Positions 52,398 through 60,342 of a DNA stretch of 64,000 nt are shown in pieces (the first letter of the stretch is position 1; each line of letters begins with the position of its first letter). This DNA comes from Encephalitozoon hellem ATCC 50504 (Eukaryota; Microsporidia; Unikaryonidae): contig NW_004057898.1 of NCBI RefSeq assembly GCF_000277815.2, forward strand, positions 1 through 64,000, given 5' to 3'. The position numbers and the translations under genes are program-made. The notes beneath the pieces were generated by a model. That model was not told where the DNA came from. It saw nothing but the letters and a program-made list of their open reading frames with translations, and did no database searches.

Positions 52398-53585
52398 ATG
52401 GAATTCCTGGACAGTCTGATTCTTGGGTCTAGTACGCCCAGATATGCCGACGAAGCACTTTTTCCTTCTAAGACATACAAAAAGCCGATATGTAATAGAA
52501 AACATTGTAATACAACGTGTACCTCAAAAGTGCTTGCAGAGTTTGAATTCTGGGCTTATTTTCTTTCAGAAAAAGAACCTAACAGGAAAGAGGTCAGGAA
52601 GAAAATACACACGATAAACCGAGACCTGAGGTTTTCGGTATGGACAAAATGCATAGGATCAAGGGAGAAATGCATAGAGCTAAAGCCGGTAGGGCTTCCT
52701 GATCCAAGCGGTGGCTCGAGTGATAAGCTCCAAGAAAATGAACATGGAAAGATGGAAGACAGAGACCTAGTGAAGTTCATATTGGACCTATGCAGGGATG
52801 TAGAAGGCAACAGCCAGGAAGACATGTTCAACATTATAAAGAACCTAGAGAGAGATTTCCCGATGATATCTGATTTCAGGCTACTTGCATTGTTCATAAT
52901 GCATTTTCTGGAATTACCATATACCTCTCCAAGGGCCGTATACCGCTTTGTTTATTCGCTAATGGAGTCTCATAACTTTTGTAGTGTGTTCTCAATGGCT
53001 GAAGAGTCAAAGACAGATGGTGGGACAAGTGGAGATGAAAAAAATAGTACACGTCCAGCATTTTGGAAGTCTTTCGTATGTGACTATCCCCTAGTGTTTG
53101 ATCAGATGGTTGATCTCTTGCTTTGCTACGAGGGTGCAGACATAGCTTCTGTCCCTGCATTTCTTCAGAGGCAAACTGGAGGCAGTAATTTGGAAGAATG
53201 GGTTAAGTTTATATCAATAAGGTCGAATTTAGAAAAACTAGGTGATGTCTTTGATAGTAAAAGGCTAGAAAAGCCCGTAGAAGTGAACAAAAGGGAGGAA
53301 ACATACTTTGACTTCCTGGTTGTTCAAAACGAGGCCATAAAGGCTCAGGAGATGATGAAAATAGAGGCCAGCGAAAGGCTTAATTCTCTTCAAGAGGAAA
53401 GAAATGAGCTTTATGTGCAGAAGGTCAATCTTATGAAAGCATGCTCATCCTTAGAATCCGACCTCAAGGAATATCGCGAGGGGTATGTCAAAAAGGTTGA
53501 GGAAATGCTTCACGATGTCGAAGATAAATGTGAGAGATATGAGCAAGAGAATATAAAACTCAAAGCAAAACTGGAGGAGAAATGA
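52398..53585 (+). CDS. Hypothetical coiled-coil protein
   Basis: I do not recognise this 395-residue protein. A cysteine group near the N-terminus ('CNRKHCNTTC') may bind a metal. The middle (about 140-265) is predicted to be a helical domain with hydrophobic helices ('FRLLALFIMHFLELPY'). Residues 300-395 form a coiled coil running to the C-terminus. The frame opens with GTG three codons upstream; the ATG at 52398 is used. It precedes SMC3 on the same strand by 104 bp, but nothing in the sequence ties it to cohesin. Confidence 0.75.
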   Translation: MEFLDSLILGSSTPRYADEALFPSKTYKKPICNRKHCNTTCTSKVLAEFEFWAYFLSEKEPNRKEVRKKIHTINRDLRFSVWTKCIGSREKCIELKPVGLPDPSGGSSDKLQENEHGKMEDRDLVKFILDLCRDVEGNSQEDMFNIIKNLERDFPMISDFRLLALFIMHFLELPYTSPRAVYRFVYSLMESHNFCSVFSMAEESKTDGGTSGDEKNSTRPAFWKSFVCDYPLVFDQMVDLLLCYEGADIASVPAFLQRQTGGSNLEEWVKFISIRSNLEKLGDVFDSKRLEKPVEVNKREETYFDFLVVQNEAIKAQEMMKIEASERLNSLQEERNELYVQKVNLMKACSSLESDLKEYREGYVKKVEEMLHDVEDKCERYEQENIKLKAKLEEK

Positions 53586-53689
53586 ATACAAATAGATTGT
53601 TGTAAGATTAAATTGTATAGAGAAATGTTCTTTTGGTTTTAAGGGAATACAATCCGTTTAGATTATTGGAAACGATCCCCTTAGGTTTA

Positions 53690-56600
53690 ATGCACATCAA
53701 GCAGATAAGGCTGAAAAACTTCAAAAGCTTTAAGGATGAGACATTGATACCATTATCAGAGGGTGTTAACATTGTTGTTGGACGAAATGGGAGTGGGAAA
53801 AGCAGTATTGTATCTGCAATCCGTTTTGTATTGTGCGGAGAGAAGTATAGCTGCGAGTCAAGAATGGAGCTTATCCACGAAGGGATTAGGGCCAGTGAGG
53901 AGGAGGCAAGTGTTGAGATTGTATTTCACGATGAGACAAGGGAGTTTGAGGAGAAGGGGCTTAGTGTCAGAAGAGTTGTGGGAATCAAAAGAGATGAGTA
54001 CATGCTAGATGGAAAGGTTATGTCGAAAGAGGAAATTGCGGGATTACTCCAAAGCCGTGGGTTCACGACAGATAGTCCATACTTTATTGTTTTACAAGAA
54101 GAGGTATCTGAGTTTGCAATTCTTAGTGACAAAAAAAGATACGAATTGATGAAAGATGTTGCAGGAGTGTCTGGATATGAAAGAGATAGGGAGAATAGCA
54201 TGTCTATGCTTGAGGAGACGAGGATAGGCGAAAACAAAATTGAGCTATTATTGGATAAGATTGAAGAAAAGCTAAGAGGATTCGAAAACGACAAGAGGGA
54301 GGCGGAATTATGTTTGGAGTTAAAGAAGGAGAAGAGAAGGCTTGAGTATGGATATATTGAGAGGGAGGTTGGAGAGATTAACAAGGAAATCTCGAGTATT
54401 GAGAGCCTTGTATCTAATGACCTTGAGGAAAGTTCTGAGGAACATGAGGACTATGGATGTGAGATTAGGGAAATAGAGAATAGGCTAGTAGGCCTTATTA
54501 GTAGGAGAAAGGAGCTGTATGCTGATGAGAAGTATAAGGAAAAGGAATGTGAGATTGAAGAGGAGATGAGAAAGATTGAAAAGAAAAGAAGCGATTTTTG
54601 TGAGATTGAAAAAACTGAGAAGAGGAATCTGATGAATCTTAGAAGGGACGAGAAGGAGAACTTTGTGAAGTCAGGGTACATAAAATATCTGGTGGGGTTT
54701 CTCGAGACTTTAGGCAATAGAGAGGTGAGGCCTGAGGAAATAGAGGCAGCTAGAGAGGCTTTGAAGCAAAAAATAGAAAGACTAAAAGCTTTTGATGGAC
54801 CTGAGAGTTCTAAGGCAGTGAAGGCTGAGGAAAGGAAGAATCTTGAGGAGCTCATTGAAAAGAGAAAGTATCTATGGAGGGAGGAAAGAAGACTTAAACT
54901 TTCTGAAGAGTCAATAGCAGAAGTCATTAAGTCGCAGGAAGATAGACTTATTGTGATGGGTAATGGTGGGGTAGATGCATATAGGCAGATAAAGTGCGAA
55001 AAGGGGGTTCTGGGATATGTATATGACTTGATAAGTGTTCCCAATGAGTTAGCAAGTGCCTTCGAGGCGGTTGTGGGAAATGCCCTATTCAATATAGTTG
55101 TTGAGAATGAGGAAGTAGCATCGAATGTATTAAGAAAGATGAAGGATTTAAGATCAAGAATAACTTTCATGCCGCTCAATAGAATTAAGTATAAGGAGGA
55201 GGACGAGGTGAAGGATCCAAATGTTATTTCGTTGACATCGCAGTTGAAATGCAATCATAAATATAAGGCTCTTCTTGGATACATTACAAGAAGCTTCTAT
55301 CTTTGCCCGGACTTGAAGCAGGCACTTTACTCATCCAAGAAGTATGGGATTAATGTTGTTACGCTTTCCGGAGAAATAGTGACCAGAGAAGGGCCTATAA
55401 CCGGCGGATACGAAAGAAGAAACATGGCATTCCAGGAATACAAGAAGATTTGCAAGGAAGCGAGAAGAATGAAAGGAGAAATTGCCCGAATACAGCATGA
55501 CCTCAGGAAGATAAGCGGAGAAATTGAAGAGGCAAGGATGTATAGGGAGGAATCTGGAGATGGATCCAGGTACCATGAGAGCCTGAAATCTGGCGTCTTA
55601 TTTCTCCAAGAAAAGATAGAAATACTAGAGAAGATTATCAAGGATGGGCTTGATAGAGACAAGATTAGTGGAAGACTCCGAAGATTAAGAGAAGAGGAAA
55701 AGGATTCACTGCTCAAAAGCATATGGATCGCTGGAGAAATCAAGAAAGTTGATATGAGAATAAAGGAAGCCAGAATTGAGATAAAGAGGGTGAATGACAG
55801 TATGGGACACCTTAAGGAAGAATTGGAAAAGTCTAAGATGTATAAAGAGGCAATTGAAATTGACAAGAAGATCTTAGAATTAAAAGATAGGAGAAGGGTT
55901 GCTAAGGAAATGATGTTCAACGAGGACAACATGGGGCTATTTGCAAGGCCCAAGAAGATAAATATTGAAATGGAAAAGCTGATGAGGAGAAAACACATGC
56001 TGATAAACAAAAGAAACGAATTGTGTGAGAAGATAGGCGTCTCTGATTTCAAGAATTTAGAAAGGCTATTTCCTGACAAGGGGAAAGAAGAAATAATGGA
56101 GGAGATAGCTAGGATCAACGAAAGGATCCGAGGGCTTTCGCTAGTTAACAGAACCGCAGTATCTCAATGGGAAAGCTATATAGGGCAGAAAGATTCTATG
56201 AGGAAAAAGTTAGAAGATATGAAGTACGACAAGAAGTGTATACTTGATTTTATGGCGGAGTTAGACTCTAGAAAGGAAGACACTATGAAAAAAGCTATAG
56301 AAATAGTAAAGGAAGGGTTTTCAGAGTTCTATTCAAGGCTTACGAATGGAGGCACAGCAGAGCTTTACTCGTACGAGTCCGGTATAGGCGTTAGAGTAGG
56401 GGAAGGCACTAGTACAAATCTGCTCAGTGGGGGACAGAAGGCTTTAGTGGCATTATGCCTGATATTTAGTATGCAAAAAGTAAGTCCATCGCCTTTATAT
56501 GTACTTGATGAAATTGATGCTAACTTAGATTCGCAAAGTAGGGAAAGGGTTTCTGCGTTGATAAGGGAAATGAGCATGACATGCAAAAATCAGTTTATAG

Positions 56601-56740
56601 TAACAACTTTTAGAAAGGAGCTACTAAATTGCGGAGATAAGTATCTCAATGTCGAGTTCCAGGAAAAAAGAAGTAATGTCAGGGAGATTGATGTGGTAGC
56701 AGCCCATAAATTTCTTGAAGAAGGGCTGGGCGAAAGATAA
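53690..56740 (+). CDS. SMC3: Cohesin subunit Smc3
   Basis: The 1016-residue protein is an SMC ATPase of the Smc3 type. The N-terminal head begins 'MHIKQIRLKNFKSFKDE', with Walker A 'GRNGSGKSS' at residues 31-39. 'GFTTDSPYFIVLQEEVSEFA' and 'VAGVSGYERDRE' match Smc3. Two coiled-coil arms flank a hinge at about 430-560 ('GYVYDLISVPNELASAFEAV', 'GPITGGYERRN'). The C-terminal head holds the signature 'LSGGQKALVAL' and Walker B 'YVLDEIDANLD'. The acetylation dyad of the head reads Lys100-Arg101. The frame is open from a TTG at 53633, but the conserved start is the ATG at 53690, preceded by GATCCCC. Confidence 0.93.
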   Translation: MHIKQIRLKNFKSFKDETLIPLSEGVNIVVGRNGSGKSSIVSAIRFVLCGEKYSCESRMELIHEGIRASEEEASVEIVFHDETREFEEKGLSVRRVVGIKRDEYMLDGKVMSKEEIAGLLQSRGFTTDSPYFIVLQEEVSEFAILSDKKRYELMKDVAGVSGYERDRENSMSMLEETRIGENKIELLLDKIEEKLRGFENDKREAELCLELKKEKRRLEYGYIEREVGEINKEISSIESLVSNDLEESSEEHEDYGCEIREIENRLVGLISRRKELYADEKYKEKECEIEEEMRKIEKKRSDFCEIEKTEKRNLMNLRRDEKENFVKSGYIKYLVGFLETLGNREVRPEEIEAAREALKQKIERLKAFDGPESSKAVKAEERKNLEELIEKRKYLWREERRLKLSEESIAEVIKSQEDRLIVMGNGGVDAYRQIKCEKGVLGYVYDLISVPNELASAFEAVVGNALFNIVVENEEVASNVLRKMKDLRSRITFMPLNRIKYKEEDEVKDPNVISLTSQLKCNHKYKALLGYITRSFYLCPDLKQALYSSKKYGINVVTLSGEIVTREGPITGGYERRNMAFQEYKKICKEARRMKGEIARIQHDLRKISGEIEEARMYREESGDGSRYHESLKSGVLFLQEKIEILEKIIKDGLDRDKISGRLRRLREEEKDSLLKSIWIAGEIKKVDMRIKEARIEIKRVNDSMGHLKEELEKSKMYKEAIEIDKKILELKDRRRVAKEMMFNEDNMGLFARPKKINIEMEKLMRRKHMLINKRNELCEKIGVSDFKNLERLFPDKGKEEIMEEIARINERIRGLSLVNRTAVSQWESYIGQKDSMRKKLEDMKYDKKCILDFMAELDSRKEDTMKKAIEIVKEGFSEFYSRLTNGGTAELYSYESGIGVRVGEGTSTNLLSGGQKALVALCLIFSMQKVSPSPLYVLDEIDANLDSQSRERVSALIREMSMTCKNQFIVTTFRKELLNCGDKYLNVEFQEKRSNVREIDVVAAHKFLEEGLGER

Positions 56741-56796
56741 GAGGGAGACGCTGCTATCAGGGCTTATACTTTCTTGAAAAACTCACCCCCTCTTTG

Positions 56797-57102
56797 ATGG
56801 GAGAAAGCGAAGAGTTTGTTTCTCCGCTTGACCTGGCAAAAAGGTTAAGATCCAATATGTACGACCCTTCTGAAGCGCTTCTGTCTATACAGTGTCTAAG
56901 CAAGCCCTTTTCCATAAATAAGGATCAGGTCAGGGCAGTAAGAAGGCTTTCAAAATTTCTTTTCTGCCTTACCTTGGACAGGGATGTGCTTGTGTCCCTA
57001 GTGTTCAATCATGAGACAATTGATACATTCATGAACTTTAGCAAGATAACTATGCACAGGATGTATGATGGAATTTATTATAATGTTGATATCGAACTGT
57101 GA
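56797..57102 (+). CDS. Small helical hypothetical protein
   Basis: This 101-residue protein has no recognisable family. It is predicted to be all-helical ('LSIQCLSKPFSINKDQVRAV', 'RLSKFLFCLTLDRDVLVSL'), suggesting an armadillo/HEAT-like or four-helix fold. ACTCACCCCC stands 8-13 nt before the ATG, supporting it as a separate gene. The next gene is in a different frame, and the 52-bp spacer between them holds AATAAA and its own CCC start signal. That argues against this being a frameshifted N-terminus of the downstream protein. Confidence 0.65.
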   Translation: MGESEEFVSPLDLAKRLRSNMYDPSEALLSIQCLSKPFSINKDQVRAVRRLSKFLFCLTLDRDVLVSLVFNHETIDTFMNFSKITMHRMYDGIYYNVDIEL

Positions 57103-57154
57103 GTAGCTAATAATAAACATTTGAGATGTTTTTTTACCAAAACGTTCTGCCCTA

Positions 57155-58477
57155 ATGCTGAAAGAGCTGATTGATGAGGACGATTTTTGTAAAAAGCTGA
57201 GGATGTCTAAAGAGGCAAATACTAAGGCCGGGTTCTATTCGCTTTTTTATATTTTACTACACGATCCATCTCTACAAGTATTGGAAAGTCTTCTTTCTAA
57301 TTACACACTGCAAGATGTCGTAAACGGTCTTAAGCATCTTATTAAGTTCAAGTTTGATAGGCTGACTAAAGATGCCTATGCAAACATACTCTTTGTAGTC
57401 CGAATGATGTTAGACTATGAAGAGAACATAGATACGCTAATTATAAATCTTTTACGGCATCACTTGGTCGAGGAGGTGTATTCTATGTACAAAGATAAAT
57501 CAAGGTATTTCAGCAATCATCCAAACAGTCTAATGTTCTTGATGTTTTTCTGTGCACAAAGCAATTCAAAAAGAGATGCTTTTGAGGATTCCAACTTCAC
57601 CACACGGGATTTTTTATTCACAACTGTAAGAGAGATGATTACAAATCCACACTTTGATGAATATAAAAAGAAGAGGGCAAAGAAGATGTCGAAAAGTGCG
57701 AGCCCAGAATATCCTGACTTTCCATTTGCTTCATATTTTTCCTCGAAGCAACTTCTTCAGACACTGCTCACGCCTACACCTTTAAACATCCTGTCTTCTC
57801 AGCTTTCTGTGGAGCTCGAAATGAATATTATGTTTATCTTAGAACACGAGCAAAACTTCAAGTTCCATCTGGGTCTCCTCTTCAGAAACTATATAAGAAA
57901 CGAGGACGATGCATGCAGAGCCCTCAGGTTTATTGTGAATATTCCATATCCACAGAATATTGCAAGGTTGGCCAATTCGATTTTAGATAAATATCCGTCA
58001 TCGTATCTTGCGCTGATATATGACATGCTGTTTTGGAATCAAAAGGAGAAGCTGAATGGAAACCTGGTAGAATATCTAAGGGGAAGTAACAACAAAATCA
58101 CAGCAAAGCTAGATTCTCTACAAGAAGAGTGGGAAGCGTTGAGACTAGCCATGGAGAGTATTAAGAGGAAGCAAGAAAACACAGTGGAGGATGTGATTAG
58201 GATGATCCATGGCCTCAACTTTCAAAAATATTTTGGCCTAATCAAAGAAATGGAAAAATGGGGAACACCTATAGTTCCAAGAGAAATGTATGACAGAATC
58301 ATAGGGGAGTCATCTGAGTGGGACGGATATGCACAAGTCTATTTATGGAAAATAATAGGATTCCAAAAAATTTATCTAGGATTTGATGTTGATACGCCCA
58401 GAAGAATAGAGAGTCTAGAGGCACTAGAAGGCTTCGAAATTGTTAGAAATCTTTTGAGCATTAAAAAGAAGCCGTAG
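57155..58477 (+). CDS. Integrator subunit 3 (INTS3)-like protein
   Basis: The 440-residue alpha-helical protein resembles the N-terminal half of INTS3, a subunit of the metazoan Integrator and SOSS complexes. The order and wording of several landmarks agree with INTS3: a 'TTRDFLFTTVREMITNPHFD' helix; 'LLQTLLTPTPLNILSSQLS' with 'ELEMNIMFILEHEQNFKFHL' and 'FRNYI'; and 'SYLALIYDMLFW' at about 282-293, where INTS3 has a similar LALFYDWLFF. The C-terminal 145 residues have no clear match. INTS3 has about 1040 residues, so this would be a compact form. Alignment was by eye; an unrelated alpha-solenoid is possible. CCC precedes the ATG. Confidence 0.6.
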   Translation: MLKELIDEDDFCKKLRMSKEANTKAGFYSLFYILLHDPSLQVLESLLSNYTLQDVVNGLKHLIKFKFDRLTKDAYANILFVVRMMLDYEENIDTLIINLLRHHLVEEVYSMYKDKSRYFSNHPNSLMFLMFFCAQSNSKRDAFEDSNFTTRDFLFTTVREMITNPHFDEYKKKRAKKMSKSASPEYPDFPFASYFSSKQLLQTLLTPTPLNILSSQLSVELEMNIMFILEHEQNFKFHLGLLFRNYIRNEDDACRALRFIVNIPYPQNIARLANSILDKYPSSYLALIYDMLFWNQKEKLNGNLVEYLRGSNNKITAKLDSLQEEWEALRLAMESIKRKQENTVEDVIRMIHGLNFQKYFGLIKEMEKWGTPIVPREMYDRIIGESSEWDGYAQVYLWKIIGFQKIYLGFDVDTPRRIESLEALEGFEIVRNLLSIKKKP

Positions 58478-58491
58478 GGTTCTCTTCTAAG

Positions 58492-59133
58492 TTATATGAT
58501 TGATCTGTTCCCTAGCATCTCGGCCAGGCAGTCTTTGTGCTTCCTGATTTCTACTATATGTTTCTTCAACAAAAGTACATCATCAAACCTTAGGTTTCTT
58601 AGGCCGACCAGATATTTTAGCTTTACAATGTTCAATTGCTCATCTAAGAGATCCATCATTGTTTTTATCCTCACTGTAGTCCACTTATTTGCTGTTTCTG
58701 CTTGTATCTTCAGCTTTATATTGCTGAGTATAAGTCTCTCTCCACAGCTTAGTTGTGTAGACTTCAAAGAAAAAATCTTTTCAGCTAGATCCCTCAGAGA
58801 GCAGTTCTCGGGAATATTAAGAAGCTGAAGGAGTTTGATTTCATCCTCGCTGGGAGGCTCAGAAGGCTTTGTCTCGTTTCCTCTTATTCTTCGCAGCACC
58901 TTGGCACATTCAACGGCAATGGAGATCTTAAAGTCTATTGGAGGAGGATGAAGCTTATGAAAGCATCCTTCACACAATAAATCATTAATATCCATCAATT
59001 TGTAGCACAAAGAACAGCTCATCGATTTCGATTGTCTGGCGAGATACTCAAAAGTTAAGCTTGTTCGCATAAAACGTTCCTTTGTCTTTGTATCCCTTAA
59101 AACCTTAAACGCATTGGTCCAATTGATAATCAT
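58492..59133 (-). CDS. Hypothetical zinc-ribbon protein
   Basis: I do not recognise this 213-residue protein. Cys40-x2-Cys43-x10-Cys54-x2-Cys57 forms a plausible zinc ribbon ('CSLCYKLMD', 'LLCEGCFHK'). The rest is helical, with 'LLQLLNIPENCSLRDLAEKI' and a charged C-terminal half of alternating hydrophobic residues. It converges tail-to-tail with the INTS3-like gene with a 14-bp gap. The composition would suit a nuclear or cytoplasmic RNA/protein-binding factor, but there is no specific evidence. Confidence 0.7.
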   Translation of the reverse strand: MIINWTNAFKVLRDTKTKERFMRTSLTFEYLARQSKSMSCSLCYKLMDINDLLCEGCFHKLHPPPIDFKISIAVECAKVLRRIRGNETKPSEPPSEDEIKLLQLLNIPENCSLRDLAEKIFSLKSTQLSCGERLILSNIKLKIQAETANKWTTVRIKTMMDLLDEQLNIVKLKYLVGLRNLRFDDVLLLKKHIVEIRKHKDCLAEMLGNRSII

Positions 59134-59241
59134 GTATTTTTGAAAAAATCCTTTGATCTAAATATACCCGGTATATCTTCAACAGAAAACCTGTTTCAGA
59201 AGAGAATCACTATAGCAAGCAAAAGAGATCGCTGAAACATT

Positions 59242-59781
59242 TTAATCGGTTTTCTTACTGTTTTCAATTACATCCTTTTTGCTGAGTTCGTTTTCAGCAA
59301 CACTCTTTACAGCGTCAGTGGCCTTTTTTACTGCGTTTTCAATTCCACCCTCCTCTCTGTACCAGCTCTCCGGAATTCGCACCAGTATATTGTCATAGAT
59401 GATTATTCCCCCTCTGAACTTGAGAGGCCCTGCCCATAGGAGGAAAAAAAACTTTATAGTGTACCATAAGGGGACGAATCCGATGATAGTGTTATAGTAG
59501 GCATCTAAAGACGACAAAATCCCGAAAATCATCCAGAACACAATCATGTGCTTTGTCTCCTCCTTTTTTGGATTCACCTGCCTCAATATAACGAGGGTTT
59601 CCTGAAGTGGAATGATTATTCCAATAGTAGATGTTACTAGAGGGCCGAGAGATGTTGCCATGATAATTACCAAACAGAGAAAGCTTATTCCAAGTAGAGC
59701 ATATTCCTTCCTGATGTTCATTCTCTTCTCGATCGCATCCAGAATAGGAATCCTCTCGGCTTGTTTTCGCAAACAATCCAT
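59242..59781 (-). CDS. YOP1: Yop1/REEP (DP1/HVA22 family) ER-shaping protein
   Basis: The 179-residue protein belongs to the TB2/DP1/HVA22 family, whose hairpin membrane helices curve tubular ER. It matches yeast Yop1 in length (180). Two long hydrophobic hairpins are visible ('YALLGISFLCLVIIMATSLG', 'LVTSTIGIIIPLQETLVILR'; then 'HMIVFWMIFGILSSLDAYYN', 'FVPLWYTIKFFFLLWAGPLK'). The family's terminal amphipathic helix follows, rich in Lys and Glu. The longer frame would start at 59841, but the ATG at 59781 has ACCCCAAA before it and gives the family length. Confidence 0.9.
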   Translation of the reverse strand: MDCLRKQAERIPILDAIEKRMNIRKEYALLGISFLCLVIIMATSLGPLVTSTIGIIIPLQETLVILRQVNPKKEETKHMIVFWMIFGILSSLDAYYNTIIGFVPLWYTIKFFFLLWAGPLKFRGGIIIYDNILVRIPESWYREEGGIENAVKKATDAVKSVAENELSKKDVIENSKKTD

Positions 59782-59869
59782 TTTGGGGTCTATTTTCAAA
59801 CAAACATATAAGGAATTTTGAAGTTTATTACAGGTTTGCATATTATTAGAGACTTTTCAAGGCCTGGTT

Positions 59870-60322
59870 ATGTCCACTCATTCCACGGGGCATGAGTTTT
59901 TTATGAATATGGCCTTCGCCGAGGCAGCAAAGGCATTTAATAAGCTAGAAGTTCCTGTGGGATGTGTTGTTGTCAGAGACGGGGCTGTGCTATCCATGTC
60001 CCATAACATGACGAATGCTAATAAATCGCCGCTTGATCATGCAGAAATAATTTCTATTAGAGATGTAGACTGCTCGAACAGCATATTCTATGTGACTTGT
60101 GAGCCATGCATTATGTGCATGGGAATACTTGGGAGATTGGAAAATGTCGAAGTGTACTACGGATGCAAGAATGAAATCTTTGGAAGCGAAACAATATGTG
60201 GTGTTGGGGTAAATAGTACACACCTGCCAGATGACCGATGCTTTAAGATACTTCAGGAGTTTTATACCCGAGAAAATGCATTTGCTCCTGATGAAAAGCG
60301 AAAGATCAAAAGGAATCGTTGA
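59870..60322 (+). CDS. TAD2: tRNA adenosine deaminase Tad2 (ADAT2)
   Basis: The 150-residue zinc deaminase fits Tad2, the catalytic partner of Tad3 that converts wobble A34 to inosine in several tRNAs. The active site is His57-Ala-Glu59 ('LDHAEIISI') with Pro-Cys80-x2-Cys83 ('CEPCIMCMG'). The N-terminal 'FFMNMAFAEAAKAFNKLEVP' and 'GCVVVRDG' and the later 'VYYGCKNEIFGSE' are typical of the ADAT2/TadA group. Length is as expected. The usual 'N-x(9)-TRHAE' reads 'NANKSPLDHAE', a minor departure. It converges on the myosin gene with 20 bp between stops. Confidence 0.9.
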   Translation: MSTHSTGHEFFMNMAFAEAAKAFNKLEVPVGCVVVRDGAVLSMSHNMTNANKSPLDHAEIISIRDVDCSNSIFYVTCEPCIMCMGILGRLENVEVYYGCKNEIFGSETICGVGVNSTHLPDDRCFKILQEFYTRENAFAPDEKRKIKRNR

Positions 60323-60342
60323 GTAAAAAATTTATATATTAC

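Noticed and set aside
56797..58477. One frameshifted gene joining the 101-residue frame and the INTS3-like frame
   Set aside because: The spacer contains an AATAAA string and a second CCC start signal, and the reading frames do not join at a plausible slip site.
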